The notes under the pieces are model-generated. The model saw only the letters and a program-made list of their open reading frames with translations, did not search any database and had not been told where the DNA came from. This document shows positions 24,513-34,390 of a stretch of 64,000 nt of DNA, in pieces (within the stretch, counting starts at the first letter, position 1; every line of letters begins with the position of its first letter). Where the stretch lies: the NCBI GenBank assembly GCA_964250755.1, contig CAXUHB010000017.1, positions 10,319 to 74,318 on the forward strand. The letters are read 5' to 3'. This stretch comes from DASWOJ01 sp964250755. Lineage in GTDB: Bacteria > Pseudomonadota > Alphaproteobacteria > Acetobacterales > Acetobacteraceae. Both the position numbers and the translations under genes were made by a program.

Positions 24513-25402
24513 TGCGGACCTTGGACGCCGCTGCGACTGCTGCCGCCCTGCCCTTCGACCGGCTGATCCTCGCGTTGCGCGCGGCCTTCGCGGGCGATGT
24601 CACGGTCCCCGACCGGCACCACCACGCCCTGCCCGGCGGCGCGACCCTGCTGCTGATGCCGGCCTGGCAGGCGGACTGGCTGGGCGTGAAGATCGTCACC
24701 GTCCACCCCGGCAATGCCGCGCGCGTCCTGCCCGCCGTCCATTCGACCTACTTGCTGAGCGAGGCCGCCACGGGCCGCCCTGCCCTGATGCTGGACGGCG
24801 ACACCCTGACGGCCCGGCGCACCGCCGCCGCGTCCGCACTGGCGGCGTCGTTCTTGGCTCCGCCGGACGCCACGCGGCTGCTGCTGGTTGGCGCGGGCCG
24901 GGTCGCCAGCCTGCTGCCGGCGGCGCACCGGACCGTGCGCCCGATCCGGCAGGTGCGGGTCTGGAACCCGACCCCCGCCCGCGCCGACGTGCTGGTGGCA
25001 GCGCTGCGCAAGGACGGCTTCGATGCCGCGCGCACGGACGACCTGGCTGGGACTGCGGCCTGGGCGGACATGGTAAGCTGCGCGACGCTCAGCACCGCGC
25101 CGCTGATTCAGGGCGCCTGGCTGCGCCCCGGCACGCACCTGGACCTGGTGGGCGCCTTCACCCCTGGGATGCGCGAGGCCGATGCGGACGCGATAAGCGG
25201 CGCCCGCCTGTTCGTGGACACCCTGGCGGCGCTGCACGAGGCCGGGGAGTTGGCGGGGCTGGCGGAGGCGGACGTGTGCGGCACACTGACGACGCTGTGC
25301 CGGGATGAGGTTGGGCGGATTGGAGATAAACGGACAGTGTTCAAGTCGGTGGGTACGGCGCTGGAGGACCTGGTAGGGGCGATGCTGGCGGCGGGCGGCT
25401 GA
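24512..25402 (+). CDS. Ornithine cyclodeaminase / mu-crystallin family protein
   Basis: 296 residues. Family motifs: GATLLLMPAWQADWLGVKIV with the substrate/cofactor lysine, NAARVLPAVHSTYLLS, ALMLDGDTLTARRTAAASAL, LLLVGAGRVASLLPAAHRTV (NAD binding) and LDLVGAFTPGMREAD. Members include ornithine cyclodeaminase, alanine dehydrogenase and ketimine reductase; the substrate is open. It is coupled to the FAD oxidoreductase gene by overlapping stop and start, so a two-step oxidation/reduction of an amino or imino acid is plausible. Confidence 0.92.
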   Translation: MRTLDAAATAAALPFDRLILALRAAFAGDVTVPDRHHHALPGGATLLLMPAWQADWLGVKIVTVHPGNAARVLPAVHSTYLLSEAATGRPALMLDGDTLTARRTAAASALAASFLAPPDATRLLLVGAGRVASLLPAAHRTVRPIRQVRVWNPTPARADVLVAALRKDGFDAARTDDLAGTAAWADMVSCATLSTAPLIQGAWLRPGTHLDLVGAFTPGMREADADAISGARLFVDTLAALHEAGELAGLAEADVCGTLTTLCRDEVGRIGDKRTVFKSVGTALEDLVGAMLAAGG

Positions 25403-25477
25403 TCGCTCAGCCCGAGCAGCCGTCCGCCGCAACGTCCGGCGTTCCAAATCCAGCGGCGTGCGGGTAGCCTGCCGCCC

Positions 25478-25759
25478 ATGCCGCAACATGCCACGCCCGG
25501 GCTGCTGGCCGAGGAAGGGTGGCACCCTGCCCCGACGCCCGCCACCCCTGCCGAGGCGGCGCTGGCCGAGACGGTGCGCCGCCTGCTGCTCCAGGCCGCC
25601 CGGCTGCTGTGGAACATGCAGAGCGACCTGCCAGTTGTCGAGATGGCTGGGATCATGGCCGAGCGGACGCGCCTGCTCGGCCCCGCGGCGATGTGGCGGG
25701 ACGTGGAGGCGCTGGAACGCCAGCTTGCCGGTGTCCAGGCGAACGCGCCGTGCCGCTGA
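25478..25759 (+). CDS. Small hypothetical protein paired with a nucleotidyltransferase remnant
   Basis: 93 residues, ATG 25478, mostly helical (AALAETVRRLLLQAARLLWN, VEALERQLAGVQ). It overlaps the GTG of the truncated nucleotidyltransferase frame by 10 bases, the arrangement seen for small partner genes of AbiEii-like nucleotidyltransferases. An antitoxin-like role would be inference. With its partner broken it may be on its way to loss. Confidence 0.6.
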   Translation: MPQHATPGLLAEEGWHPAPTPATPAEAALAETVRRLLLQAARLLWNMQSDLPVVEMAGIMAERTRLLGPAAMWRDVEALERQLAGVQANAPCR

Positions 25760-25905
25760 CCCCGTTCCAGATCGCGGTGCTGCGGTGCATCGCCGCGAAC
25801 CGCACGCCGGAGTCCCACGTCACGGATGGAGCGGCGCTGAACCGGAAACGGCCGTGCCTGACGGGCAGCCTGGACATCTTTCATGACGCCGCCGCACCGG
25901 TGTAG
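25750..25905 (+). pseudogene. Truncated AbiEii/AbiGii-like nucleotidyltransferase
   Basis: From GTG 25750: VPLTPFQIAVLRCIAANRTP, then ESHVTDGAALN and SLDIFHD, then a stop after 51 codons. Intact relatives read LTPFQ-AVLRLLA-NRSPES-VAGGA-LN...RFSDDLDIFHD and continue for about 150-200 residues more. Here the GG of the catalytic motif is DG, the segment before DIFHD is altered, and the rest is missing; traces such as GFKVRML in another frame near 25945 and AFVEWV near 26000 may be frameshifted continuation. The enzyme is therefore inactive. Confidence 0.6.
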
Positions 25906-26039
25906 GCCAGCGCTGTTCGAGGCATGCGGCTGGCATCTGTCACTGGCTTCAAGGTGCGGATGCTCCAGTGCTCCAGCACTCGATCTGCCCGGCATTCGTG
26001 GAGTGGGTCATACCGCGCCAGCGAGCCTGAACCGTTCGC

Positions 26040-26504
26040 TCATTTGCTCTTGCTGAGGAGGACCTCCCCAAACGTCATGAAGACCAGCGTCGCCCCGGCT
26101 GGTCCGCGGTAGCCGCCTTGTGCGCTGGACAGGTAGGCGGCAAGTGCGGTGAAGGCCCAGGCAGCGCCTTCATCGCAGGGAATGAGGCGCCTCGTCATCT
26201 CGGGGCGCCCATTGGTCTTGCCCCACTCCCGCACGCGCTGCGCGTCTGACCGGCACTTCTCCGGCACCGATGGATGATCCCAGCCCCACAGGAACGTGCC
26301 AGCCCGCGTGTTCAGTGTGCCGATAATCTGCACCGGCGCCGTCGCCACGATGCCGTTCGCCCGCGTGTAGGTGAACAGCCCACTCTCCAAATCCACGCTC
26401 CAGTTCGATCCTGTCTCGCCGAAGCCAAGGATTGTTCTTGCAGCCTCGGTCTTCAGTTGCAGCTCCGACATGGCCCGGGCCATGACCTCATCCGGCGTCA
26501 TCAC
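26040..26504 (-). CDS. Hypothetical protein, possibly DUF6882-like
   Basis: 154 residues starting MMTPDEVMARAMSELQLKTE. Visible features are GSNWSVDLESGLFTYT, IIGTLNTRAGTFLWGWDHPS and RLIPCDEGAAWAFTALAAYL. The order of a WxxD strand, a LGT---TWLWAW segment and a late A-A-AYL helix resembles the DUF6882 group of bacterial small proteins, but this is from memory only. It is flanked by the nucleotidyltransferase remnant and murA and is less GC-rich than murA, so accessory DNA is likely. Confidence 0.6.
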   Translation of the reverse strand: MMTPDEVMARAMSELQLKTEAARTILGFGETGSNWSVDLESGLFTYTRANGIVATAPVQIIGTLNTRAGTFLWGWDHPSVPEKCRSDAQRVREWGKTNGRPEMTRRLIPCDEGAAWAFTALAAYLSSAQGGYRGPAGATLVFMTFGEVLLSKSK

Positions 26505-26586
26505 CCTTTCCCACTACGCCGGACGGACGGCAGCAGCCGCCCAGGCTGTCCGCGGCAACCCCCGTCGCCGCTTTATCTCGTATCGC

Positions 26587-27843
<1,257 letters not shown>

Positions 27844-27854
27844 GCGCGCCCCTC

Positions 27855-28409
27855 CTACATCCGCGGCAGGGCGACGCCGCGCTGCCCCATGTACTTGCCG
27901 GCCTTGTCGCGGTAGCTGACCTCGGGCGGGCTGGCGCCCTGCAGGAACAGAAACTGGCAGATACCCTCGTGCGCATAGACGCGGGCCGGCAGCGGCGTGG
28001 TGTTGCTGATCTCGATGGTCACCTGGCCCTCCCACTCGGGTTCGAGGGGCGTCACGTTCACGATGATGCCGCAGCGGGCGTAGGTGCTTTTCCCCAGGCA
28101 GATCACCAGCACGTCGCGCGGAATGCGGAAGTACTCGACCGTGTGCGCCAGCGCGAAGCTGTTGGGCGGGATGGTGCAGGTTGGGCCGGTGCGGGTGACG
28201 AAGCTGTCGGGGTTGAAGTGCTTGGGATCCACCACGGCGCTGTCCACGTTGGTGAACACCTTGAACTCGTCCGCCACGCGGGCGTCGTAGCCGTAGCTGG
28301 ACAGGCCGTAGCTGATGACGCCGTCACGCTTCTGGGTCTCGACGAACGGCTCGATCATGGCGTGATCGGTAGCCATGCTGCGTATCCAGTGGTCGGGCAT
28401 CACGGGCAT
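27855..28409 (-). CDS. dcd: dCTP deaminase
   Basis: Deaminates dCTP to dUTP, feeding dTTP synthesis. 184 residues from ATG 28409 (MPVMPDHWIRSMA), which matches the family start better than ATG 28400 or the longer frame. Motifs: SSYGYDARVADEFKVFTNV, HTVEYFRIPRDVLVICLGKS, TYARCGIIVNVTPLEPEWEG with the catalytic region, and ISNTTPLPARVYAHEGICQ. The trimeric fold is shared with dUTPases. Upstream of murA in the same direction. Confidence 0.95.
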   Translation of the reverse strand: MPVMPDHWIRSMATDHAMIEPFVETQKRDGVISYGLSSYGYDARVADEFKVFTNVDSAVVDPKHFNPDSFVTRTGPTCTIPPNSFALAHTVEYFRIPRDVLVICLGKSTYARCGIIVNVTPLEPEWEGQVTIEISNTTPLPARVYAHEGICQFLFLQGASPPEVSYRDKAGKYMGQRGVALPRM

Positions 28410-28478
28410 GGGCAGCGTTCCAGTTGGGCAGGCGGTGCGTCTAGCCCAGCCCGGCGGCGGCGGCAAACCGGTGGGAAG

Positions 28479-28658
28479 TCAGACGTCCTGCGGCAAGGTG
28501 CCGGGCGCGGGGGCTTGGCAAGCTGGGGCCTGACGGGCGCGGGCTTGATCTTTCCGGCGGCGCAGGTTTTCGCGCAGCGCTTCGGCTTCACGTTGCTTGC
28601 GGGCTTCGGCCTCCGCTCGGGCGCGTGGGGCGGCAAGTTCGGGCGGTAGGGCGGGCAT
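28479..28658 (-). CDS. Small conserved basic helical protein
   Basis: 59 residues from ATG 28658: MPALPPELAAPRARAEAEAR, then KQREAEALRENLRRRKDQAR and a Pro/Ala tail. The ALRENLRRRKDQARAR segment is of a kind seen in many short alphaproteobacterial proteins of unknown function. It ends 69 bases before dcd on the same strand. No strong ribosome binding site, so the start is tentative. Confidence 0.55.
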   Translation of the reverse strand: MPALPPELAAPRARAEAEARKQREAEALRENLRRRKDQARARQAPACQAPAPGTLPQDV

Positions 28659-29233
28659 GCCGGCATTGGGCCATTCCGGGGCGGGCAGCGTCAAGCAGCC
28701 GGTTCGTCGAAGGCGCCCCTGAAGCACACGTCGCTGCCGTTCGGGTCGGCATCGCCCCGCGTGGGGGTGCGCCCACGCAGGCGGAGGCGCCCGCTGTGGC
28801 GGCACCCACGCTGACCTGCTCTGCAGCAGGCTGATGCGACGTGCCATCGTCCACCATGGCTGAAATACGGGAGTGATGGCCCTCTGGCACCGGCTCGCGG
28901 AGATGCTGACCCAACTGCATTCAGGCCGTCTGCTAGACAAACGGTGGGAAGCATCGGGTCAAGACTTCTGCGAACCGGCGCGACAGGACTGCCGCTGACC
29001 GATATAGTATTCTGTTCCGACGTAGCGAGTGAGCCTGTCTTTATTGTATCGTAATAAATTTGGCCGAGTCAGCCGGATTGGAGAGAGTCTCAGCGCGCAC
29101 AGATTGTGAACCACCTTCTCGTATTACATTTGAGATTTGTACGATTATTGATACAATATAGAGCGATATTTTGGTTGATGCATGAATTGCATCCCGTTAA
29201 CATCATCTTGTCATTAATTTAGGACAGGAGTTG
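28659..29233. other. Gene-free stretch grading into an AT-rich promoter region
   Basis: 28659-28980 is GC-rich with only shadow frames. 28981-29230 is strikingly AT-rich for this genome and leads into the PEP-CTERM protein gene. It contains TATTGTATC (29042-29050) and the palindrome TATTGATACAATA (29146-29158). No gene is supported. Confidence 0.55.
29146..29158. promoter_or_regulatory. Palindrome upstream of PEP-CTERM gene, possible operator
   Basis: TATTGATACAATA (TATTG-ATA-CAATA) lies 76 bases before the start codon, and a related TATTGTATC is at 29042-29050. Both are in the AT-rich leader, and could bind a regulator of the exported protein gene. Function is inference. Confidence 0.35.
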
Positions 29234-29950
29234 ATGATGTTGCATCGTTTTGGCTTTGCTGCCGTCGTGGCCGTGCTAACTCTAGGCCCAGTTCAAGCAG
29301 CCCCGGTGAGCGTGGACGGCGTGGTGACCGCAGGCGAATACGTGAGTGTCGCTAACGTCGGCTACAGTCCCGCTGCGCCGGATAGCAACTTCGGCATCCC
29401 CACCAATCAGAGCAAGTATGTTGCTTACCAAATCTACCTGCAGCCGACTGCTGCCACGCCCGGTTTCGTGACCGGTGCCGTGAAGGCAGACCCTAGCCAG
29501 GGCGGAGCCTCGGCAGGTGCGTTCGCCAACCTCTACTTCGACCTGGACCGCGGCATGCGCTCCGGGTCCGATTTGGGTTTCGAGCTAAGCGCCGGGTCGC
29601 AGCGGGCGTTCGTGCCGGAGAACGGGACGGGGGCCACGGTCCAGAACATCACCGTCGTGGCCAGCGCCGATGGCCTGACGCTGGAGTTCGCCATCCCCGT
29701 CTCGGACTTCACCGGCCCCATCGCCGGACTGACCTACAACCCGGCCCTGACCTTCCCGGGCAACGGGGACAGCGTGCGGCTGAACCTCAGCCAGTCGTTC
29801 GGCTACTCGGTAGCCGGCGGAGCGGACTTCTATGGTGACGCGCGCCTGGGCATCGCGCCTGTTGCGACCGACGTGCCAGAACCGGCCACGCCGCTGTTGC
29901 TGGGTGCCGGACTGCTGGGCTTCGGACTGTTGCGCCGCCGCCGGGCCTGA
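29234..29950 (+). CDS. PEP-CTERM sorting domain protein
   Basis: About 238 residues; tandem ATGs at 29234 and 29237 follow ACAGGAG, the second having the better spacing. Signal peptide FGFAAVVAVLTLGPVQA, then an exported domain beginning PVSVDGVVTAGEYVSVANVG that contains YFDLDRGMRSGSDLGFELSA and VVASADGLTLEFAIPVSDF, resembling cell-surface beta-sandwich domains. The end is a classic PEP-CTERM signal: VPEPATPLLLGAGLLGFGLL then RRRRA, cleaved by an exosortase. No exosortase is in the window. Preceded by an AT-rich regulatory-looking region. Confidence 0.88.
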   Translation: MMLHRFGFAAVVAVLTLGPVQAAPVSVDGVVTAGEYVSVANVGYSPAAPDSNFGIPTNQSKYVAYQIYLQPTAATPGFVTGAVKADPSQGGASAGAFANLYFDLDRGMRSGSDLGFELSAGSQRAFVPENGTGATVQNITVVASADGLTLEFAIPVSDFTGPIAGLTYNPALTFPGNGDSVRLNLSQSFGYSVAGGADFYGDARLGIAPVATDVPEPATPLLLGAGLLGFGLLRRRRA

Positions 29951-30826
29951 AGCGTCGCCCCTGCACCTGGCATCGAGTGACGGGCGACGATGCTTGCCAC
30001 AACTCCGGCCCGATGGTTCGTTCCCGGGCGTATCGCCAGCACTCCGCCCAAGCGCAACGGGCACGCGAGCTTGCGGGGCACCGGGGGCGGTTGCTGAAAG
30101 CCGTGTTCTCCCAGACCGCGGTCAGCACGATCGCGCTGGCGGCGGTGCCAAGCAGCAGCCCGTCCCGCGACGGCAGGCGGTCCTCAGGCTAGGTAACCCC
30201 TGACATTGGGACGCGGCAGGTCCGCCCAGGCGCGAGTCCCCGCAGACGTCTCGATGGTGACGAACTGGGCACCCTGCGCTCCAAGCGGCAAAGTTCCGCA
30301 GGCCGCGGCGGGACGCTGGATGCTGGCGTGCTGTCAGCCCACGACGGCGGACGGGCTAGAGCGTGATTGGTTCAGGCAAATGAACCAATCGCGCTCTAGG
30401 TCTTCGTTTTTGCCAGCATGTCATCGCTCAAGTTGGGCAAGCTGACGCGATCATGCTCTGGCAGGTGATGGCGGGTCGGTCGGCACCGAGCAGGAATGAC
30501 CGAGATGGGGCGGGGGCCATACCCATCGGTAATGCTTATGCCAACCGTCCGCGCCCCTAATCACATATCATCCAGGCTCCAGCATGGCTCCTCGGCAGGA
30601 GCAGGGCAGGCACCCCTCGGCCCCGTCGCGCCCGCGACGCAAGACGCGCCTTGACACTTCGGAGGACGCTACCGCCATGTCCGCGTGCTGGACAGCGGAC
30701 TTTCCTGTGTTGGATTTGTGCCAATCCGGCCTGCTCTGATCACGCTTCGCATCCACCGCTGCCCGCCACGGGGCTTGCGTCGGAGTCCCCCAGACGTTAG
30801 GTAAACCATGGCGGTAAGCCTCCGGC
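29951..30826. other. Long stretch without a supported gene
   Basis: Short frames exist (for example 29977-30192 and 30206-30445) but have no family resemblance, and the second runs through a palindromic repeat. The stretch holds the 44-base inverted repeat at 30356-30399. Otherwise nothing recognised until tRNA-Thr. Confidence 0.5.
30356..30399. repeat. Dispersed-type palindromic repeat
   Basis: Arms CTAGAGCGTGATTGGTTCA (30356-30374) and TGAACCAATCGCGCTCTAG (30381-30399) are inverted copies with one mismatch around GGCAAA. Similar AGAGCGTGAT...ATCACGCTCT intergenic palindromes are common in alphaproteobacteria. A second weaker half (GATCATGCTCTGG) is at about 30450. Only one copy is in this window. 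Confidence 0.75.
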
Positions 30827-30901
<75 letters not shown>

Positions 30902-30927
30902 TCCTCCATTGGGTCAGCGGCCCGGCA

Positions 30928-31779
30928 TCAGAACGCCCCCCGGAACCGATCCGGCAGCCGCCACAGCTCCTCCCCGGTCAGGGTCAAGTCCAGCTTGTAT
31001 TGCTGATCCTCCCGCTCCGCGCGCGACGCCCGCAGGCGGTCCAGCCAGGGGCGCAGCGGCGGCGCACCCGGGTCCAGCCCGTTGTCCTGCCGCGGCAGCC
31101 CGGCGACCACGCGCACCATCCCCTCGAACTCCGAGTCCGGCACGCGCTGGTGGCTGTCGCAGTCGAGCGACGCGAACGCCTGCGCCCGGGTGCGCGCCAG
31201 CCGCCGCAGCCCCAGGTTCAGGTCGGCGTAGCGCATGTGCAGCAGATACAGCCGGTCCGTGACCAATGGTGCGTCGGAACTGTGGAAGCCCGGCGCCCAC
31301 GTCACGGGCTGCCGCACCAGCGCCGGCTTGCACATGGAGGCCGCGAACCGCACCCACGCCCGCTGCGGCCCGAACGGCTGCACGGGGTCCAGCGCCGGCT
31401 CCTCGTCCGGCAAGTGCTGCACGTCCAGCCCGATGGCCGTCACCACGGGATGCGGCACGGCGGCGGCGTAGGCGCGCAAGTCGGGATACAGCGCCGGGTC
31501 GGCCACCAGCAGCTCGTCGGTGTCGGCGTGGATCACCGCATCGTAATCCCGCAGCAGCCCGGCCACCGTGTCCGCCACGAAGGCCGCCCGCCACGCCTCG
31601 TCCAAGGGGGAGCGCGGCAGGCGGTGCACCGGCACAGGCAAGCCGTCCGTGCTGCCGTCCTCCGTGCCGTGGTCAAGCACAAGGCAGTTCTCGGCCCCGA
31701 CCTGGGCGGCATAGTGCCGCGCCCAGGCAGGCGCCCAGACCGGTTCGTTGTAGGCCATCGTAAGGGCTGCAAGGCGCAT
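30928..31779 (-). CDS. Glycosyltransferase family 2-like protein
   Basis: 283 residues starting MRLAALTMAYNEPVWAPAWA, the GT-A opening ALTMAYNE, then ENCLVLDHGTEDGSTDGLPV and the metal-binding VIHADTDELLVADP (DxD type). Later segments include FHSSDAPLVTDRLYLLHMRY and SEFEGMVRVVAG. It resembles the group of proteobacterial GT2/GT92-like enzymes annotated as glycosyltransferases acting on surface glycans. Donor and acceptor unknown. Divergent from the small membrane protein gene at 31856. Confidence 0.85.
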   Translation of the reverse strand: MRLAALTMAYNEPVWAPAWARHYAAQVGAENCLVLDHGTEDGSTDGLPVPVHRLPRSPLDEAWRAAFVADTVAGLLRDYDAVIHADTDELLVADPALYPDLRAYAAAVPHPVVTAIGLDVQHLPDEEPALDPVQPFGPQRAWVRFAASMCKPALVRQPVTWAPGFHSSDAPLVTDRLYLLHMRYADLNLGLRRLARTRAQAFASLDCDSHQRVPDSEFEGMVRVVAGLPRQDNGLDPGAPPLRPWLDRLRASRAEREDQQYKLDLTLTGEELWRLPDRFRGAF

Positions 31780-31855
31780 CCCGCTGGTATCGCCGCTGCG
31801 GCTTCGCGCGGCAAGGCGGGGCTGCTACACCCGCACCGGCAAGCAGAGGTCAACC

Positions 31856-31987
31856 ATGGCGAACACGAGCGACACCATCCTACGCAAGGTCCTGGGCACC
31901 ACGCTGCAGACCGGCGCCCTGCGCGCGGTGCTGCTGCTGGGCGCCTTCACCTTCGTGGGCGCGTTCCTGGCCTGGCTGATCCGTTAG
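31856..31987 (+). CDS. Small single-pass membrane protein
   Basis: 43 residues from ATG 31856 with AGAGG about six bases upstream: MANTSDTILRKVLGTTLQTG, then a hydrophobic helix (AVLLLGAFTFVGAFLAWLI) ending in Arg-stop. Polar N-terminus, one membrane segment, clean initiation and stop; too short for most gene finders. It sits between two - strand genes. Function unknown. Confidence 0.6.
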   Translation: MANTSDTILRKVLGTTLQTGALRAVLLLGAFTFVGAFLAWLIR

Positions 31988-31999
31988 CCGCGGACGCCC

Positions 32000-32935
32000 C
32001 TATGCGGCCCGGCGGCGCATCCGCATAAGGCCCAGCAGCGCCGGCGCGAGCAGCATCAGGGCCGCCGGCTCTGGCACTGGCGTCGGCGCCGTCAAGTCGT
32101 AGCCCAGCACGTCCAGCGCCGTGACGTCCAGCGGGGTGACATCCTGCTGGTTGCCGGGTGCCACGGCCGGGTTCATCAGGGCAGCCTTGCCGCCGCTGAC
32201 CGTGCCCTGTAGCCAGTGGCTGGCCTGGTAGTCGGTCCCGGTCGAGAAGCCCGCCAGGCTGGTCGCGCCTCCGTCCAACGAAAAGTAGGCGCTGGCGCCC
32301 TTGGTGAAGCCCGGCGTGCCCGCAGCGCCGTAGCGGAACAGGTCTAGCACGTCCTTGGTCGTGGGAACGGTCCCGTCCAGGGCGGAGTCGAAGCCGAGCA
32401 GGTGCCCGATCTCGTGCGCGGCGATGCCGATCAAGTCGTAGGTGCTGCTCGTCAACGCGGCGCGGGTATCGGCGAAGTCGAAGCTGGAGTTGAACTCGAT
32501 GGTGCCGTCCGACGCCGCGGCGCTGGCGGGCAGCACGGCCAGGGCCTTGGCCTCCGCCCGGGTCAGGTTGACGCTGGACGTCGGCACCGTCGCAGGCAGG
32601 TTCGCGATGGCCACGAGGTCATTGGCGCTTTTGCCGTCCGCTGAATAAGCCGTCCTGAACGCCGCGTAGCCGAGGTTGGTGAAGCTGGCCGCGGTCTGCC
32701 CCAGGATGCCGCCGCCGCCAGCCGGACCGAGGTTGCGGAAGCCGATGCCGACGTTGACGGTGATGGGATCAACCAGCACGGCCGACCACTCCGCCGCGCC
32801 GGCGCTGAACGCCGCAGCCTCGGACGGGGTCAGCGAGTCCCCGGCGATCTGCGTGAAGTTAAACGTCAGGGCCGCTGCGGGCGAAGCCAGCGCCATGCTG
32901 ACGGGAACGGCGAGCAGGGCAAGGCGCAAAGACAT
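32000..32935 (-). CDS. NF038122-type metalloprotease with PEP-CTERM signal
   Basis: 311 residues from ATG 32935 (GGAG eight bases upstream). Signal peptide MSLRLALLAVPVSMALASPA. The zinc motif GIAAHEIGHLLGFDSALDG has the HExxHxxGF form of metzincin-like secreted proteases. The domain before it (AAFSAGAAEWSAVLVDPITV, FNSSFDFADTRAAL) fits the NF038122 family. C-terminus PVPEPAALMLLAPALLGLMR plus Arg-rich end is a PEP-CTERM sorting signal. This is the second exosortase substrate in the window. Downstream of the MFS gene on the same strand, 84 bases apart. Confidence 0.88.
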   Translation of the reverse strand: MSLRLALLAVPVSMALASPAAALTFNFTQIAGDSLTPSEAAAFSAGAAEWSAVLVDPITVNVGIGFRNLGPAGGGGILGQTAASFTNLGYAAFRTAYSADGKSANDLVAIANLPATVPTSSVNLTRAEAKALAVLPASAAASDGTIEFNSSFDFADTRAALTSSTYDLIGIAAHEIGHLLGFDSALDGTVPTTKDVLDLFRYGAAGTPGFTKGASAYFSLDGGATSLAGFSTGTDYQASHWLQGTVSGGKAALMNPAVAPGNQQDVTPLDVTALDVLGYDLTAPTPVPEPAALMLLAPALLGLMRMRRRAA

Positions 32936-33019
32936 CAGGCGAACTCCGGACACTGGCCGCGGAGCTACCACGGATTCCAGAGAAGCTGTCGCAGGAAGTT
33001 GTTAGGTTAGGTTAAAGCC

Positions 33020-34285
33020 TTAAGCAGGTGCCGTTGCGGCCTGCACGCCGCCGCGGCGGCCGATGAAGGCCACCATGATGCTCGCCGCCAGGCACAGCGC
33101 GCCTGCGCCCAGAAAGGCACCCATGTAGCTGCCGGTTCCTACCCGCGTCAGCCCCGCCGCCCACGCTGCCGACGCCGCGCCCAACTGGTGCGTCGCGGCG
33201 ATCCAGCCGAACATCACCGGCGCGTTCTCCTCTCCGAAGCACTTTGCAGCCAACCGTACCGTGGGCGGCACGGTCGCGATCCAGTCCAGGCCGTAGAACA
33301 CCGCGAACGCGCCAAGCGCCACAGGCCCCATCGCCGGGTCGAGCGCGAACGGCAGGAACACCAGGCTGATGCCGCGCAGCCCATAGTACCAAGACAGCAG
33401 CAGCCGGTTGTCCCAGCGGTCGGACAGCCAGCCCGACAGCGTCGTGCCCACCATGTCGAACACGCCCATCGCCGCCAGCAGCGTCGCCCCGGTCTGCAGC
33501 GCGAACCCGGCGTCCACGCAGGCTGGGATCAGGTGCGTGCCGATCAGCCCGTTGGTGCTGGCGCCGCAAACGAAGAAGCTGCCGCCCAGCAGCCAGAAGT
33601 CCCGCGACCGCAGCCCGGTGGCCAGCGCGCGGACGGCGCGCACCGCCGGGTTCACGGTGGGCACGACGCGCGGCACGACGGCGGCGGCGCCATAGGGCGG
33701 GATGCCCAGGTCGGACGGGCGGTCGCGCATGAAGGCCAGCACCGGCACGATCAGCAGCGCCGCCGCCGCCGCGACGGTGACGCTGACGGCCCGCCAGCCG
33801 ATGGTGGCGTCCAGGTGCGCCAGCAGCGGCAGGAACAGGAGCTGCCCCGTCGCCGTGCTGGCTGTCAGCACGCCCACCACCAGGCCGCGCCGGGCGCTGA
33901 ACCACCGGCTGGCCACCGTCGTCGCCAGCACCAACGCCGTGACTCCGCTGCCGCCGCCGACCACGACGCCCCACAGCAGCACCAGGTGCCAGGACGCCTG
34001 CATCAGCGGCGTCAGCGCGACTCCCGCAGACACCAGCACCAGCGCCGCGGCGATGGTGCGGCGCAGCCCGAACCGCTCGAACACTGCCGCCGCGAACGGC
34101 CCGGCCAGGCCATACAGCAGGATGTTGACTGCGACCGCGAAGCTGATCGTCCCGCGGTCCCAGTGGAACTCCTGCTCCAGCGGCACCATCAGCACGCCGG
34201 GAACGGAGCGGATGCCGGCGGCGGTCAACAGAACCAGGAAGGTGCAGGCGGCAACGATCCAGGCTGGGTGGAGGCGGCGGATCAT
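33020..34285 (-). CDS. MFS transporter
   Basis: 421 residues, 12 predicted membrane segments. Starts MIRRLHPAWIVAACTFLVLL; the intracellular loop between segments 2 and 3 reads FERFGLRRTIAAALVLV, and the equivalent in the second half is GWLSDRWDNRLLLSWYYGLR. It belongs to the group with oxalate/formate-antiporter-like and monocarboxylate transporters; substrate unknown. A CoA-transferase gene lies upstream on the same strand, which would suit transport of an organic acid, but the 105-base gap leaves the link uncertain. Confidence 0.88.
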   Translation of the reverse strand: MIRRLHPAWIVAACTFLVLLTAAGIRSVPGVLMVPLEQEFHWDRGTISFAVAVNILLYGLAGPFAAAVFERFGLRRTIAAALVLVSAGVALTPLMQASWHLVLLWGVVVGGGSGVTALVLATTVASRWFSARRGLVVGVLTASTATGQLLFLPLLAHLDATIGWRAVSVTVAAAAALLIVPVLAFMRDRPSDLGIPPYGAAAVVPRVVPTVNPAVRAVRALATGLRSRDFWLLGGSFFVCGASTNGLIGTHLIPACVDAGFALQTGATLLAAMGVFDMVGTTLSGWLSDRWDNRLLLSWYYGLRGISLVFLPFALDPAMGPVALGAFAVFYGLDWIATVPPTVRLAAKCFGEENAPVMFGWIAATHQLGAASAAWAAGLTRVGTGSYMGAFLGAGALCLAASIMVAFIGRRGGVQAATAPA

Positions 34286-34390
34286 GGGTCTTGCTCCGAG
34301 GCTTTGAGCTTACGATAGGCGCATATGCGCGTATAGGGCAACTGCGGAGGGTGCGGGACGGTCCCGCAACGGCAGCAAGGGACATCCGCG

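Noticed and set aside
24431..25525. 364-codon open frame opposite the cyclodeaminase gene
   Set aside because: Antisense shadow of a well-supported gene.
29977..30192. 71-codon ORF after the PEP-CTERM gene
   Set aside because: No recognisable family, weak start and low-complexity tail; kept only as part of a gene-free stretch.
30206..30445. 79-codon ORF on the + strand
   Set aside because: Runs straight through the palindromic repeat and has no ribosome binding site or similarity.
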